Assembly: GCF_900107175.1 (NCBI RefSeq)
Contig: NZ_FNOZ01000001.1
Span: 1-64,000 of the forward strand
DNA length: 64,000 nucleotides
DNA from: Modestobacter sp. DSM 44400
GTDB taxonomy: Bacteria; Actinomycetota; Actinomycetes; Mycobacteriales; Geodermatophilaceae
Direction: 5' to 3'
Below are positions 9,016 to 21,831 of this stretch, piece after piece; within the stretch, counting starts at the first letter, position 1, and every line of letters starts with the position of its first letter. The position numbers and the translations under genes were made by a program. The notes under the pieces were generated by a model. It was not told the DNA's origin, did no database searches, and saw only the letters and a list, made by a program, of their open reading frames with translations.

Positions 9016-9792
9016 AGCACCGTCATCGCCAACGGGAGCACGACCGCCGTCGACCCCGTACGAATCGAGGTCAGCGGCCTCACCGAGACGCTCGGCCGGG
9101 TGCGTGCGGTCGACGAACTGAGCATCACCGTCGAGCCGGGACAGGTGACCGGCTTCCTGGGCCCGAACGGGGCGGGCAAGACCACCACCCTGCGGATGGC
9201 GCTGTGCCTGGTCACCCCCGACCGCGCGACGACGACCTTCAACGGCACGCCGTACGCGGTGCTCGACCAGGTGGGTCTGGGTCCGGCCGGCGGGCGAAGG
9301 GCGGGCTGCTACTCGCCGGGCATGCGGCAGCGACTTGGGCTGGCCACCGCACTGCTGGGCGACCCCGCCGTCCTGGTCCTCGACGAGCCGGCCAACGGCC
9401 TGGACCCGGAGGGCATCCAGTGGCTGCGCGGGTTCCTCCGGCAGCTGGCCCACGACCAGGGACGAACGTGCTGGTGAGCAGCCACCTGCTGGCCGAGGTC
9501 GACCAGACCGCCGACCGGGTGGTGATCGTCGGCGCCGGCAAGCTGGTGAGCCGGTTCGCCGACCTGCTCGGCGGGGACGGCGTCGCCGTGCAGGTCACCG
9601 GGCCCGAGACGCTGACGGTCAGCGGGCTCACCGCGGCCGAGGTCGGCCGGCGTCCCTTCACCGACGGTGATCGAGTTGCACGAGCTGCGACCGCGCACCA
9701 GCGGCCTGGAAAAGGTCTACTTCCGGCTCACCGCCGGTCAGGAGCAGTACGCGGCCGGCTCCGGTGAGCACGTCGACGGAACGGCGTCCTGA
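9016..9792 (+). pseudogene. ABC transporter ATPase, decayed
   Basis: An ABC-2-type exporter ATPase is spread over three frames. Walker A (FLGPNGAGKTTTLRMAL), the signature (YSPGMRQRLGLATALLGDP) and Walker B (VLVLDEPANGLDPEGI) are visible. Between TTTFNGTPYAVLD and QVGLGPAGGRRAG about 60-70 residues usual for the family, including the Q-loop region, are missing. Frameshifts near 9474 and 9655 break it again; the C-terminal LEKVYFRLTAGQEQ is recognisable. A GAGGAG ribosome site sits before a GTC rather than a start codon. It ends TGATG, overlapping the permease remnant. Confidence 0.85.
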
Positions 9793-10339
9793 TGGGTCGG
9801 CTGGTTCGGTCGGAGTGGACCAAGCTGTTCACCACCTCGCGTGTGGCTGGGGCTGGTGCTGGGCGCCTGCGTGCTGTCCGCGGGCTTCGCGGTGCTGCTG
9901 ACCGCCTTCGCCGGCAACCCCGAGAGCGGGTTCCCGCCGGTGGGGAGCAGCCAGTACGAGGAGCTCGCGTTTGCCCCCTGCCAACGTCACGGTCCTCTTC
10001 CTGATCCTCGGCATCATCGGGACGACGCAGGAGTACCGGCACCGGACGGCGACGCCGACCTTCCGCAGCGTGGGCATCGGCGCGCTGATCCACAACCAGG
10101 TCGGGGCGATCGTCGGGTCGCTGGTCTACCTCTTCGTCGTCGAGCAGGTCATCCGGTCGATCCCGGCGACGGCCAGCGCCTACAAGTGGTTGCCGGGTGG
10201 GGCCCTGGAGGCCATGACCGCGACCTTCCAGGGGCCGGACCTGCTGACGGCCTGGCAGGGCGGTCTGCTGCTGCTCGGCTACGGCCTGCTGGCCGCCCTG
10301 CTGGGCACCGTGCTGGCCATCCGGCGGGACGTGGTGTGA
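9792..10339 (+). pseudogene. ABC-2 permease, decayed
   Basis: This is the membrane partner of the preceding ATPase remnant. MGRLVRSEWTKLFTTSR starts it, frameshifts follow near 9840 and 9965, and TVLFLILGIIGTTQEYRHRT plus VGALIHNQVGAIVGSLVYLF-like and C-terminal LLLLGYGLLAALLGTVLAIR segments remain. The usual middle portion between the RHRTATPTF motif and IGALIHNQ is missing (about 70 residues). Start overlaps the ATPase stop. It cannot make a working transporter. Confidence 0.8.
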
Positions 10340-10383
10340 ACCCCGGTCCCGCCGCGACCACACCGGCAGGCAAGGATCGAGGG

Positions 10384-11193
10384 ATGACGACCCGCATGAC
10401 GGCCCCGCGGCTGGGCCGGCTGATCGCCGACGGCGACCTCGACGGCGTGCGCGCCGCGGTCCAGGCGCAACCGCGGCTGCTCACCGCCCGGGTCGAACGC
10501 GCCGGCGAGGACGGCTGGACGGCGTTGCACCTGGCCGTGGTGGCCGGATCCGCCGACCTCGTCGAGGCGCTGGTCGCCGCCGGCGCGGACCTCACGGCAG
10601 CGACCGAGGGCGGCCGCACGCCACTGCACGTCGCGCTGCAATACGCCCCGGACCTGATCGGGGCGCTGCGCGGGCTCGGCGCACCGGTGGACGCCGCGTC
10701 CGCGGCCTTCCTCGGCGATGTCGACCGGCTGGCCGGCGAACTGGACGACGGCACCCGGCTGACCGACCCGGCCACCGACGTCGACCTGCTCAGCTGGGCG
10801 GCCTCCGGTGGGTCCCTGACCGCGGTGCAGCTGTTGCTGGACCGCGGCGCCGACCCGGACGCCGGCGCGCTGCACGCCGCCGCGGCGACCGCCCGGCCAC
10901 AGGTCGTCGAGCGCCTGCTCGCGGCCGGCGCCGACGTCGACCGTCGCGACCGGAACACCGGGCGCACCGCCTTGCACGCGGCGGTCGACGCTCCACCCAC
11001 CGGGAACGTGCCCGCGGTGGTCCGGCTGCTGCTGGCCGCCGGCGCCGACGTCAACGCGACCACCAACGACGGCGCCAGCGCCCTGGACATCTGCCGCGTC
11101 GCCTCGGCTCAGAGCCGCGGCACGCGGGCCGCGGGGACGGCGGACCCCGATGCGCTGGCGGAACTCCTGGTGGCCTCCGGCGCCCGGAACTGA
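10384..11193 (+). CDS. ankyrin-repeat protein
   Basis: A 269-residue soluble protein made mostly of ankyrin repeats (helix-loop-helix units with GWTALHLAVVAGSADLVEAL, LLDRGADPDAGALHAAAA, RTALHAAVDAPP, VRLLLAAGADVNATT). Such proteins mediate protein-protein contacts; no catalytic domain is fused. The start ATG at 10384 lies after an 'aaggatcgaggg' stretch. It follows the dead transporter and precedes kgd by 170 bp. Partner unknown. Confidence 0.85.
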   Translation: MTTRMTAPRLGRLIADGDLDGVRAAVQAQPRLLTARVERAGEDGWTALHLAVVAGSADLVEALVAAGADLTAATEGGRTPLHVALQYAPDLIGALRGLGAPVDAASAAFLGDVDRLAGELDDGTRLTDPATDVDLLSWAASGGSLTAVQLLLDRGADPDAGALHAAAATARPQVVERLLAAGADVDRRDRNTGRTALHAAVDAPPTGNVPAVVRLLLAAGADVNATTNDGASALDICRVASAQSRGTRAAGTADPDALAELLVASGARN

Positions 11194-11362
11194 CCACCGT
11201 GCGGATTTGACCAGCCCGTTCGGACCGACCGGCGGGCCATCCGGGCCGGGTGACCCGGGACACGTTCGGCAGGCCACGTCGCACCCGGCCATGCGCCCGC
11301 CACGTGACTAGACTCGGTGCCCGGTCCAACGACGTCCACAGACGAAGAAGGCACTCGACCCC

Positions 11363-15181
<3,819 letters not shown>

Positions 15182-15185
15182 GGGC

Positions 15186-15371
15186 ATGTACTTCACCGAT
15201 CGCGGCATCGAGGAGCTGGCCGGCCGCCGGGGCGAGGAGGAGGTCTCCCTGTCCTGGCTGGCCGACCAGCTGCAGGCCTTCGTCGACCAGCACCCGGACT
15301 TCGAGGTGCCGGTCGAGCGGCTGGCCACCTGGCTGGCCCGGGGCGGCACCGATGACGTGGACGACGAATGA
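15186..15371 (+). CDS. small DUF6104 family protein
   Basis: A 61-residue protein, MYFTDRGIEELAGRRGEEEV, rich in acidic and Leu/Trp residues, starting 4 bp after kgd stops. This small family is repeatedly found right after kgd in actinobacteria, so the two are probably one transcript. No catalytic motif is seen. Function unknown; a role tied to Kgd is inference from position only. Confidence 0.8.
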   Translation: MYFTDRGIEELAGRRGEEEVSLSWLADQLQAFVDQHPDFEVPVERLATWLARGGTDDVDDE

Positions 15372-15430
15372 CTCGCTGGACGATCCCGGAGTGACCACAC
15401 CGGCCATGGTCGGCCACCTGGTACGGCCGG

Positions 15431-15804
15431 TCAGGGCTTCCGGGCGTCGACCAGGTCCTCGGTGCTCCGCAGGTCGGCGACGTGCTACGTCAGCAGCGGC
15501 ACGCGCTCGACGACGGCGGTCGCAGCGAGGGTGAGATCGATCTGCCGGCGTCGGGGGGTGCCGCCGCGGCGCGCGACCGCCGAGGCGAGCCGGCCCCAGG
15601 CACGGGCGACCTCGGCGGTGACGGGAAGCGGGTCGAAGGCGGCCTCGACCGCAGCCAGGCGACCGATCCGGCGCACGCTCGTCGTTGTCGGTGGCGACGA
15701 GCGTGCCGAGGTGCAGCTCGGTGAGCGACACGACGCTGATCGCGGCCTCGACGTCCGGTGGAGGCTCGTCGCCGATCAGCACGGAGGTGACCAGCACGCC
15801 TTCA
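15431..15804 (-). pseudogene. VapC-type PIN-domain toxin, decayed
   Basis: A PIN-domain toxin is readable over two frames: LVTSVLIGDEPPPDVEAAIS and SVVSLTELHLGTLVATD, then (after a frameshift near 15675) RRIGRLAAVEAAFDPLPV, ARAWGRLASAVARRGGT and IDLTLAATAVVERVPLLT. A TAG stop interrupts before HVADLRSTEDLVDARKP. The first catalytic Asp of LLDTSVL is replaced by Val (GTC). Three independent lesions mean it is dead. A short upstream frame ending VFGKASSDPFAP may be the tail of its antitoxin. Confidence 0.8.
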
Positions 15805-15940
15805 CGGGGCGAAGGGGTCGCTGCTCGCCTTGCCGAACACATGCACCGACGTCATGGCGACGGCACGCACGGCACGGAAGACACGCCGCGACCGGGGCAG
15901 CCTCCCGCTCGAATGGCCGCGATGGGGCGACCCTGCGTGC

Positions 15941-16654
15941 GTGCTCGGTCACTCGCACGCCCTCTCCGGCCTGGCCGCCGGCGCCGCCACGCTCCCTTGG
16001 GTACCCGTGCACGGCACCGTCGCCCAGGTCGCCTGGGTGTCCGCGGTCGGCGGGTTCGCCATGCTGCCCGACCTGGACCAGCAGGGTGCGACCATCTCCC
16101 GGATGTGGGGCCCGGTCACCGACCTTCCCGCCGGCCTGGTCGGGCGGATCTCCGGCGGGCACAGGTGGGGCACCCACGACGCCGTCCTCGCCCCGGCCGT
16201 CTTCGGGCTGCTCGCCTCCGTCGCGGCGGGGGCGTATTGGTCCAGTCTGCTGCTGCTCGCACTGGCCATCGGCCTGGCCCTGCGGGCGCTGAACTTCGTG
16301 ATCCCCGGCCGGGCGGAGAACACCGTCGTCGGCAACCTGCTGATGTCCTTGGGCGGGGCCTGGTTGCTGCTCGAGCACAGCCCGAGTCCGCAGTGGCTCC
16401 CTTTGGCCGTGATGGCCGGGGTGCTGGCGCACATCGCCGGCGACGCGTTGACCTGTCAGGGGGTGCCGGTGCCGTTGGTGTGGATCCTGCACCGGGCCCG
16501 GCTGGCCGCCACCCCCATGCGCACCGGGGCGAAGCTGGAGAAGCTGGTCTTCGTCCCGCCGTTCTCCACCCTCACGCTGACCTTCCTCTACCTGAACACC
16601 GGCGCCCGCGAAGCGCTGAGCCCGCTGGTGCAATTACTGGCCACCGGACGCTGA
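15941..16654 (+). CDS. YdjM/DUF457 family membrane protein, predicted metal-dependent hydrolase
   Basis: A membrane protein of the YdjM (LexA-regulated, inner-membrane 'metal-dependent hydrolase') family. Conserved metal-site motifs are LGHSHALSGLAAG at the start, FAMLPDLDQQGATISRMWGP, and the HRWGTHDAVL His pair, followed by several hydrophobic helices and AHIAGDALTCQGVPV. The GTG at 15941 is preferred because the family begins right at the (M)xGxTHA motif; an in-frame ATG at 15854 would add 29 residues of basic leader and cannot be excluded. It lies between the vapC remnant and a dehydrogenase gene. Actual substrate unknown. Confidence 0.75.
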   Translation: MLGHSHALSGLAAGAATLPWVPVHGTVAQVAWVSAVGGFAMLPDLDQQGATISRMWGPVTDLPAGLVGRISGGHRWGTHDAVLAPAVFGLLASVAAGAYWSSLLLLALAIGLALRALNFVIPGRAENTVVGNLLMSLGGAWLLLEHSPSPQWLPLAVMAGVLAHIAGDALTCQGVPVPLVWILHRARLAATPMRTGAKLEKLVFVPPFSTLTLTFLYLNTGAREALSPLVQLLATGR

Positions 16655-16676
16655 CCAGGCACTACGGTCTGCCGGT

Positions 16677-17636
16677 GTGACCGGCCACGTGTACGTCACC
16701 CGGCTGCTGACCGACAACGCCATGGACGCGGTCGCCGCGCTCGGCGTGCCGGTGGTCGTGGGCCGGGAGAGCCCGCCGTCGCGGGCGGAGCTGCTGCGCG
16801 ACGCGGCCGGGGCGGTGGCCGTGGTCAGCACGCTGACCGACCGCGTGGACGCCGCAGTCCTGGACGCCGCCGGGCCGGGGCTGCGCGTCGTCGCGAACGT
16901 GGCGGTCGGCTACGACAACGTCGACGTGGCGGCCGCCCGGTCCCGGCACGTCGCCGTCACCAACACCCCGGAGGTGCTGGACGCCGCGACCGCGGATCTG
17001 ACCCTGGGTCTGGTGCTGGCCCTGGCCCGCCGGATCGCGGAAGGCGACCGGTTCCTGCGCACCGGCGCCGCCTGGGTGTGGGGGCCGCGGATGATGACCG
17101 GCCTGGACCTCTCCGCCGGCGCGACGCTCGGCGTGGTGGGCTACGGCCGGATCGGGCGGGCGGTGGCCCGGCGGGCGCGCGCGTTCGACATGCGCGTCCT
17201 CGCCACGCCGACCCGCTCCCCGATGACCGCCCAGGAGCGCACCGCGGTGGAGTTCCGGGAGCTCCCGGCGCTGCTGGCCGAAAGCGACGTGGTCACGCTG
17301 CACTGCCCGCTCACCCCGGCCACGCACCACCTGCTCGACGAGGCCGCGCTGGCCCGGATGCGCCCGGGCGCGCTCCTGGTCAACACCGCACGCGGGGGCA
17401 TCGTCGACACCGACGCCCTGGTGCGGGCGCTGACCTCCGGCCGGCTGGGCGGCGCCGCCCTCGACGTCTTCGAGGACGAGCCGCACGTCGACCCGCGGCT
17501 GCTGACCCTGGAGCAGGTCGTGCTCACCCCGCACCTGGGCAGCGCCGGGGCTGCCACCCGCGACGAGATGTGCGCGCTGGCGGTGCGCAACGTCGCGGCG
17601 GTGCTCGCCGGCGAGGCGCCGCCCACCCCGGTGTGA
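16677..17636 (+). CDS. D-2-hydroxyacid dehydrogenase (glyoxylate/hydroxypyruvate reductase type)
   Basis: A 319-residue NAD(P)-dependent D-2-hydroxyacid dehydrogenase. The Rossmann motif is GVVGYGRIGRAVARRARAF (about 150-170). The catalytic triad is visible: Arg in LLVNTARGGIVD, Glu in ALDVFEDEPHVD, and His in VLTPHLGSAG. The VANVAVGYDNVDV substrate loop fits glyoxylate/hydroxypyruvate reductases better than phosphoglycerate dehydrogenase, since there is no C-terminal ACT domain. It starts with GTG. Its 3' end meets the malic enzyme gene convergently, 7 bp apart. Confidence 0.9.
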   Translation: MTGHVYVTRLLTDNAMDAVAALGVPVVVGRESPPSRAELLRDAAGAVAVVSTLTDRVDAAVLDAAGPGLRVVANVAVGYDNVDVAAARSRHVAVTNTPEVLDAATADLTLGLVLALARRIAEGDRFLRTGAAWVWGPRMMTGLDLSAGATLGVVGYGRIGRAVARRARAFDMRVLATPTRSPMTAQERTAVEFRELPALLAESDVVTLHCPLTPATHHLLDEAALARMRPGALLVNTARGGIVDTDALVRALTSGRLGGAALDVFEDEPHVDPRLLTLEQVVLTPHLGSAGAATRDEMCALAVRNVAAVLAGEAPPTPV

Positions 17637-17643
17637 CCCGGGG

Positions 17644-18834
17644 TCAGCCGGTGACGCCCTCCCGGCGGGCACACGCCGCCACGGCTTCGGCCACCGCGGT
17701 GACCACCCGACGGTCCAGCGGGCTGGGCACGATGTAGTCGGTGCGCACCTCGTCACCCACCACGTCGGCGATGGCGGTGGCGGCGGCCAGCTTCATCTCC
17801 TCGGTGATGCTGGTGGCGCCGGCGTCGATCGCCCCGCGGAAGACGCCGGGGAAGGCGAGCACGTTGTTGATCTGGTTGGGCAGATCGCTGCGGCCGGTGG
17901 CCACCACGGCGGCGTACCGGGCGGCCATCTCCGGGTCGACCTCGGGGGTGGGGTTGGCCAGCGAGAACACGATGCAGCCCTCGGCCATGGTGGCGATCGC
18001 TGCCTCGGGCACCGACCCGCCGGACAGTCCGACGTAGACGTCGGCGCCCTGCAGCGCCCCCACCATCGACCCGGCGAACCCGGCCCGGTTGGTGTGCTCG
18101 GCGACCCACTGCTTCATCGGCGGGAGGCCGTCGCGGCCGGTGTGCAGGACGCCCTGGGAGTCGGCGACCGCGAGGTCACCGACTCCGGCCTCCAGCAGGA
18201 TCTTGGTGCATGCGACGCCCGCGGCCCCGGCGCCGGCGACCACCACGCGCAGGTCGGCCAGCGTCCGGCCGGTGACGCGGGCGGCGTTGCGCAGCGCGGC
18301 GAGCACGACGATCGCCGTTCCGTGCTGGTCGTCGTGCATCACCGGGATGTCCAGCCGCTCCCGAAGCCGGGCCTCGATGTCGAAGCAGCGCGGCGCGCTG
18401 ATGTCCTCGAGGTTGATGCCCCCGAATGACGGCGCCAGGGCCGTGACGATCTCCACGATCGCGTCCGGGTCGGTGGTGGCCAGCACGATCGGGACGGCAT
18501 CCAGCCCGGCGATCTCGCTGAACAGGCAGGCCTTGCCCTCCATCACCGGCAGCGCCGCCGCCGGGCCGATGTCGCCGAGGCCGAGCACCGCCGTCCCGTC
18601 GCTCACCACGGCCACCACCCGGTGCGCCCAGGTGAACCGCCGGGCGAGCGCCGGTTCGGCGGCGATCGCGCTGGACACCCGGGCCACGCCTGGTGTGTAG
18701 GTGAGCGCGAGGTCGCCGATCGACTCGATCGGCCGCGTCGCACGCACGGCGAGCTTGCCGTTCTCGTGCACCGCGAACGCGGGGTCGTCGGCGAAACGGT
18801 CGGGGGTGCCACTCTGCACGGAGCCCATGGACAC
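17644..18834 (-). CDS. NAD(P)-dependent malic enzyme
   Basis: A 396-residue bacterial-type malic enzyme that decarboxylates malate to pyruvate. N-terminal catalytic motifs include [16 protein letters not shown] (Tyr) and [20 protein letters not shown] (Lys); the metal and substrate loop is [17 protein letters not shown] and [19 protein letters not shown]. The NAD-binding Rossmann motif is [21 protein letters not shown] (about 195). [15 protein letters not shown] and [18 protein letters not shown] are typical. The length is usual for the short prokaryotic form without the phosphotransacetylase domain. An alternative start at Met3 exists. It runs convergent to the hydroxyacid dehydrogenase. Confidence 0.93.
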   Translation of the reverse strand: MSMGSVQSGTPDRFADDPAFAVHENGKLAVRATRPIESIGDLALTYTPGVARVSSAIAAEPALARRFTWAHRVVAVVSDGTAVLGLGDIGPAAALPVMEGKACLFSEIAGLDAVPIVLATTDPDAIVEIVTALAPSFGGINLEDISAPRCFDIEARLRERLDIPVMHDDQHGTAIVVLAALRNAARVTGRTLADLRVVVAGAGAAGVACTKILLEAGVGDLAVADSQGVLHTGRDGLPPMKQWVAEHTNRAGFAGSMVGALQGADVYVGLSGGSVPEAAIATMAEGCIVFSLANPTPEVDPEMAARYAAVVATGRSDLPNQINNVLAFPGVFRGAIDAGATSITEEMKLAAATAIADVVGDEVRTDYIVPSPLDRRVVTAVAEAVAACARREGVTG

Positions 18835-18860
18835 CGGAGGGTAGAGCAGGTCCGGGTCGC

Positions 18861-19244
18861 TCAGCCCGGCGAGGCGAGCGCGGACCGCAGCCGGCCCGGG
18901 CGCGGCCAGGCCCGGCAGACGACCCGGCCGAGGACCACGGCCGGCCCGAAGGCGCGGCTGTCGTCGGTCACCAGCGGGTTGTCGCCCTCCACCCAGTGGC
19001 CGCCGGGCACCGCGCGCCGGACCCGCTTCACGACCAGCAGCTCCGGTCGGGACGGGAAACGGGCCAGCACCACCTCGCCCGTGCGCACCGGGTCGCCGGG
19101 GCGCACCCGGGCCACCAGCAGCCGGTCGCCGTGCCGCACCGTGGGGAACATGGAGGGCCCGGTGACCCGCGCGGACACCCAGCGGGTGGGCAGGCCGGTA
19201 GCGCCCGCGGGGGTCGGGCCGCTCGACGTGTTGTCGCTGATCAC
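18861..19244 (-). CDS. sodX: nickel superoxide dismutase maturation protease (S26-type signal peptidase)
   Basis: A 127-residue minimal S26 peptidase without an obvious membrane anchor. It has the catalytic Ser in VTGPSMFPTVRHGDRLLV and Lys in LLVVKRVRR, then GHWVEGDNP and SRAFGPAVVLGRVV. This form is dedicated to trimming the N-terminal leader of NiSOD so that the nickel-binding His-Cys start is exposed. It is divergent from sodN, with 51 bp between starts, which confirms the assignment. The GTG at 19244 is used since farther upstream the frame overlaps sodN. The gene name sodX follows the cyanobacterial/actinobacterial usage. Confidence 0.88.
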   Translation of the reverse strand: MISDNTSSGPTPAGATGLPTRWVSARVTGPSMFPTVRHGDRLLVARVRPGDPVRTGEVVLARFPSRPELLVVKRVRRAVPGGHWVEGDNPLVTDDSRAFGPAVVLGRVVCRAWPRPGRLRSALASPG

Positions 19245-19295
19245 CGCGAGTAGGGTCCCAGACGAACCTTCCCCACGATCCCCGGAGGAACTCCC

Positions 19296-19700
19296 ATGCG
19301 TCTGTTCCGCATGTTCTCCGCCGTGGAGGCCACCGCGCACTGCGACCTCCCCTGCGGCGTGTACGACCCGGCCCAGGCCCGCATCGAGGCCGAGAGCGTC
19401 AAGGGCATCCAGGAGAAGTACCAGGGCAACGAGGACCCCGTCTTCCGCACCCGCGCCATCCTGATCAAAGAGCAGCGGGCCGAACTGGTGAAGCACCACC
19501 TGTGGGTGCTGTGGACCGATTACTTCAAGCCGCCGCACTTCGAGAAGTACCCGGATCTGAACGAGCTGTTCAACAAGGCCACCAAGCAGGCCGGCGCCTC
19601 GGGCGCCAAAGGCAGCATGGACCCGGCCGAGGGCCAGAAGCTGCTGGACTACATCGCCGAGATCGACAAGATCTTCTGGGAGACCAAGGCAGCCGCCTGA
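19296..19700 (+). CDS. sodN: nickel-containing superoxide dismutase
   Basis: A 134-residue NiSOD that converts superoxide to oxygen and hydrogen peroxide. A 14-residue leader (MRLFRMFSAVEATA) is followed by the nickel hook HCDLPCGVYDPAQ: after cleavage His1, Cys2 and Cys6 with the N-terminal amine coordinate Ni. The rest is the four-helix bundle with HHLWVLWTDYFKPPHFEKYP. Leader removal is presumably by the divergent S26 peptidase. ATG at 19296 has CGGAGGAAC upstream. Two hairpins follow the stop. NiSOD is usually induced by nickel via Nur repression of the Fe-SOD; no Nur box was recognised here. Confidence 0.96.
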   Translation: MRLFRMFSAVEATAHCDLPCGVYDPAQARIEAESVKGIQEKYQGNEDPVFRTRAILIKEQRAELVKHHLWVLWTDYFKPPHFEKYPDLNELFNKATKQAGASGAKGSMDPAEGQKLLDYIAEIDKIFWETKAAA

Positions 19701-19703
19701 TCA

Positions 19704-19752
19704 AGGACCCCGCTGCCCCCCACCGCTCGCGGCGGGCCCCTGCAGCGGGGCC
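19704..19752 (+). terminator. dispersed hairpin element, copy A (after sodN)
   Basis: Begins 4 nt after the sodN stop with AAGGA, then stem CCCCGCTGC (19708-19716) pairing perfectly with GCAGCGGGG (19742-19750). The core between the arms is CCCCACCGCTCGCGGCGGGCC, a shorter version of the core in three other copies in this window. No T-tract. Confidence 0.75.
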
Positions 19753-19756
19753 ACCC

Positions 19757-19788
19757 CTGCCGGGCCGCCCTCCGGGGTGGCCCGGCAG
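19757..19788 (+). terminator. second terminator hairpin after sodN
   Basis: CTGCCGGGCC (19757-19766) and GGCCCGGCAG (19779-19788) pair perfectly and extend inward to a TCCG loop, giving about 14 bp, followed by TTTC. A strong terminator candidate backing up the element just before it. Confidence 0.75.
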
Positions 19789-19852
19789 TTTCATGTCCGG
19801 CGTCAGCGGGCTCGATGCCGCACCGCGCCGGCCGCGGCTTACAGTTCCGGGA

Positions 19853-21097
19853 ATGCGCGCCGGTGAGAGTGCCCGGATCGACCTCAGCGCGCTCCTGGAG
19901 GCGGTGGAGGCGGCCGCACCCATCGCGGCCGTCCAGGTCGTCGCCGACCAGCTCGCGACCATGGTGGGCGCCCGCGCTGTCACCTTCCTGATCGCGGACT
20001 TCAGCGGCCACTCCGTCGTGCGCCTCGGCTCGTCGACGCCCCGGCCCAACGGAGCGAGGTCGCAGGGCGCCGACCACGCCGAGACCCTCCCGCTGCCTGG
20101 CACGGTCTACGAGCGCGTGCTGAGGACCCAGGGGGTGGACGTGCGCGAGCTGGACGACGGCGCGCAGCTGACCGTGCCGGTGACCGACCGCGGGGATGCG
20201 ATGGGCGTGCTGGAGCTGGTCCTGCCCGAGTACCCCGACGAGCAGGCCGTGGCGGACATCGCCGCTGCCGGTCATGCCCTGGCCTACGTGATCATCGCCA
20301 ACCGCCGGCACACCGATCTGTTCGAGTGGGGCCAGCGGACCACGCCGTTCTCACTGGCCGCGGAGATCCAGCGCCGACTACTGCCGACCGCGTTCACCTG
20401 CGAGGCGGGGCAGTTCACCATCTCCGGCTGGATGGAGCCGGCCAGCACCGTCGGGGGCGACACGTTCGACTACTCCCTGGATCGGAACTCGTTGCAGGTG
20501 TCGATCACCGACGCCGTCGGCCACGAGGTGCCGGCGGCCCTGCTGGCCACGCTGTTCGTCGGCAGCCTGCGGAACGGGCGCCGTCGCGGGCTGGACCTGG
20601 CCGCGCAGGCGCGTGGCGCCAACGACGCCGTCGCGGAACACGCGGCTGCCGGTCAGTTCGTCACCGGTCAGCTCCTGCGGGTCGACCTGCGCAGCGAGAC
20701 CGCGGAGATCGTCAACGCCGGGCACCCGTTGCCCCTCCGGCTCCGCGACGGACACGTCGAGGAGATCCAGCTGGCCATCGACATCCCCTTCGGCGTCGAA
20801 TCCGGCAGAGACTTCCGGCTCCAGAAGTTCCCGATGGAACCGGGCGACCGGATCGTCTTCGTCACCGACGGCATGGAGGAACGAAACGCCGCGGAACTGA
20901 ACGTGGTGACAGCCCTCGCGGATTCCGCGGCCCTGCACCCCCGCGAGGTCGTGCACGAGCTCGGCGCGGCAGTCATGCGCGCCACCGGGGGCGACCTGCG
21001 CGACGACGCCACGGTGGTCTGCCTCGACTGGTACGGCGGCCCGATGCGGAGCCGGGACAGCAACGCGGGAGCCAGCGCCGAGCACGCCTCGGCCTGA
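19853..21097 (+). CDS. GAF-PP2C (SpoIIE/RsbU-type) serine phosphatase
   Basis: A 414-residue signalling phosphatase. Residues about 10-165 look like a GAF sensor domain (VQVVADQLATMVGARAVTFL, VPVTDRGDAMGVLELVLPE). The PP2C domain follows: AAEIQRRLLPTAFTCEAG, then metal-binding Asp residues in STVGGDTFDYSL, SITDAVGHEVPAALLA, VFVTDGMEERN and LRDDATVVCLDW. RsbU-like enzymes dephosphorylate anti-sigma-factor antagonists (STAS proteins) in stress pathways; no STAS or RsbW gene is nearby, so the partner is elsewhere. Start at 19853 is chosen because an in-frame ATG at 19793 falls right behind the upstream terminator hairpin; ribosome site is weak either way. Confidence 0.85.
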   Translation: MRAGESARIDLSALLEAVEAAAPIAAVQVVADQLATMVGARAVTFLIADFSGHSVVRLGSSTPRPNGARSQGADHAETLPLPGTVYERVLRTQGVDVRELDDGAQLTVPVTDRGDAMGVLELVLPEYPDEQAVADIAAAGHALAYVIIANRRHTDLFEWGQRTTPFSLAAEIQRRLLPTAFTCEAGQFTISGWMEPASTVGGDTFDYSLDRNSLQVSITDAVGHEVPAALLATLFVGSLRNGRRRGLDLAAQARGANDAVAEHAAAGQFVTGQLLRVDLRSETAEIVNAGHPLPLRLRDGHVEEIQLAIDIPFGVESGRDFRLQKFPMEPGDRIVFVTDGMEERNAAELNVVTALADSAALHPREVVHELGAAVMRATGGDLRDDATVVCLDWYGGPMRSRDSNAGASAEHASA

Positions 21098-21151
21098 GGC
21101 GGAACCCGTTTCCCGCCGGCCCCGGCTGGCCCCCGGTAACCTCGGCATGCG

Positions 21152-21814
21152 ATGCACATCGACCGGGCCGGCTGGCCCTTCCTCGCCCTCCCGTTGGCCC
21201 CTGCGACCGCCTTCGCGGCCCTCGGGCGGGTCACCGGCCGACGCGGGCTGCAGCTGGCGAGCTGGCCCTGGGTGGCGCTGTCGGCCTACATGGCGCTGTT
21301 CTTCCGTGACCCGGACCGGCGGTGCGACCGTGAGCGTCCGGCGTCCGGCGACGTGCTGGCCCCCGCCGACGGCGTGGTGATGGTGGCCGGCGAACCGCAG
21401 CCCGGCGTCGCCCCGGACGGCGACTGGCAGCAGGTGAGCATCTTCCTGTCCGTCGTCGACGTGCACGTCAACCGTTCCCCCTACCGCGGCGAGGTCACGT
21501 CGACCAGTCACCGGCCGGGCAGCTTCCTGGCGGCGTACCGCAAGGAGAGCGCGCACCGCAACGAGCGCAGCGAGATCTGGCTGCGCGACGGCGACCGGGA
21601 GGTGGTCTTCCGGCAGGTGGTGGGCGTGCTGGCGCGGCGGATCGTCACCCGGGTGCGGGCCGGTGAGCAGCTGGCGACCGGGCAGCGGATGGGGCTGATG
21701 AAGTTCGGGTCCAGGATGGACGTCTTCGTGCCGCCGAGTTGTACCGTCACCGTCACCGAGGGCCAGCGAGTGCGGGGCGGGGAGACCGTGATCGCGCGAT
21801 GGTCGGGCAACTGA
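21152..21814 (+). CDS. psd: phosphatidylserine decarboxylase proenzyme
   Basis: A 220-residue short-type Psd that makes phosphatidylethanolamine from phosphatidylserine. Two hydrophobic segments near the N-terminus anchor it. The catalytic region includes APADGVVMVAG, SIFLSVVDVHVNRSPYRG, YRKESAHRNERSE and the self-cleavage site LMKFGSRMDVF, where Gly-Ser cleavage forms the pyruvoyl group. It sits directly before pssA, which supplies its substrate, with 17 bp between them, so both steps of PE synthesis are in one operon. Confidence 0.95.
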   Translation: MHIDRAGWPFLALPLAPATAFAALGRVTGRRGLQLASWPWVALSAYMALFFRDPDRRCDRERPASGDVLAPADGVVMVAGEPQPGVAPDGDWQQVSIFLSVVDVHVNRSPYRGEVTSTSHRPGSFLAAYRKESAHRNERSEIWLRDGDREVVFRQVVGVLARRIVTRVRAGEQLATGQRMGLMKFGSRMDVFVPPSCTVTVTEGQRVRGGETVIARWSGN

Positions 21815-21831
21815 GGAGGTCGGAGCCTCCG

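Noticed and set aside
8947-9453. N-terminal extension of the universal stress protein frame.
   Set aside because: It is antisense to the ABC ATPase remnant; the Usp domain begins exactly at the GTG at 8946.
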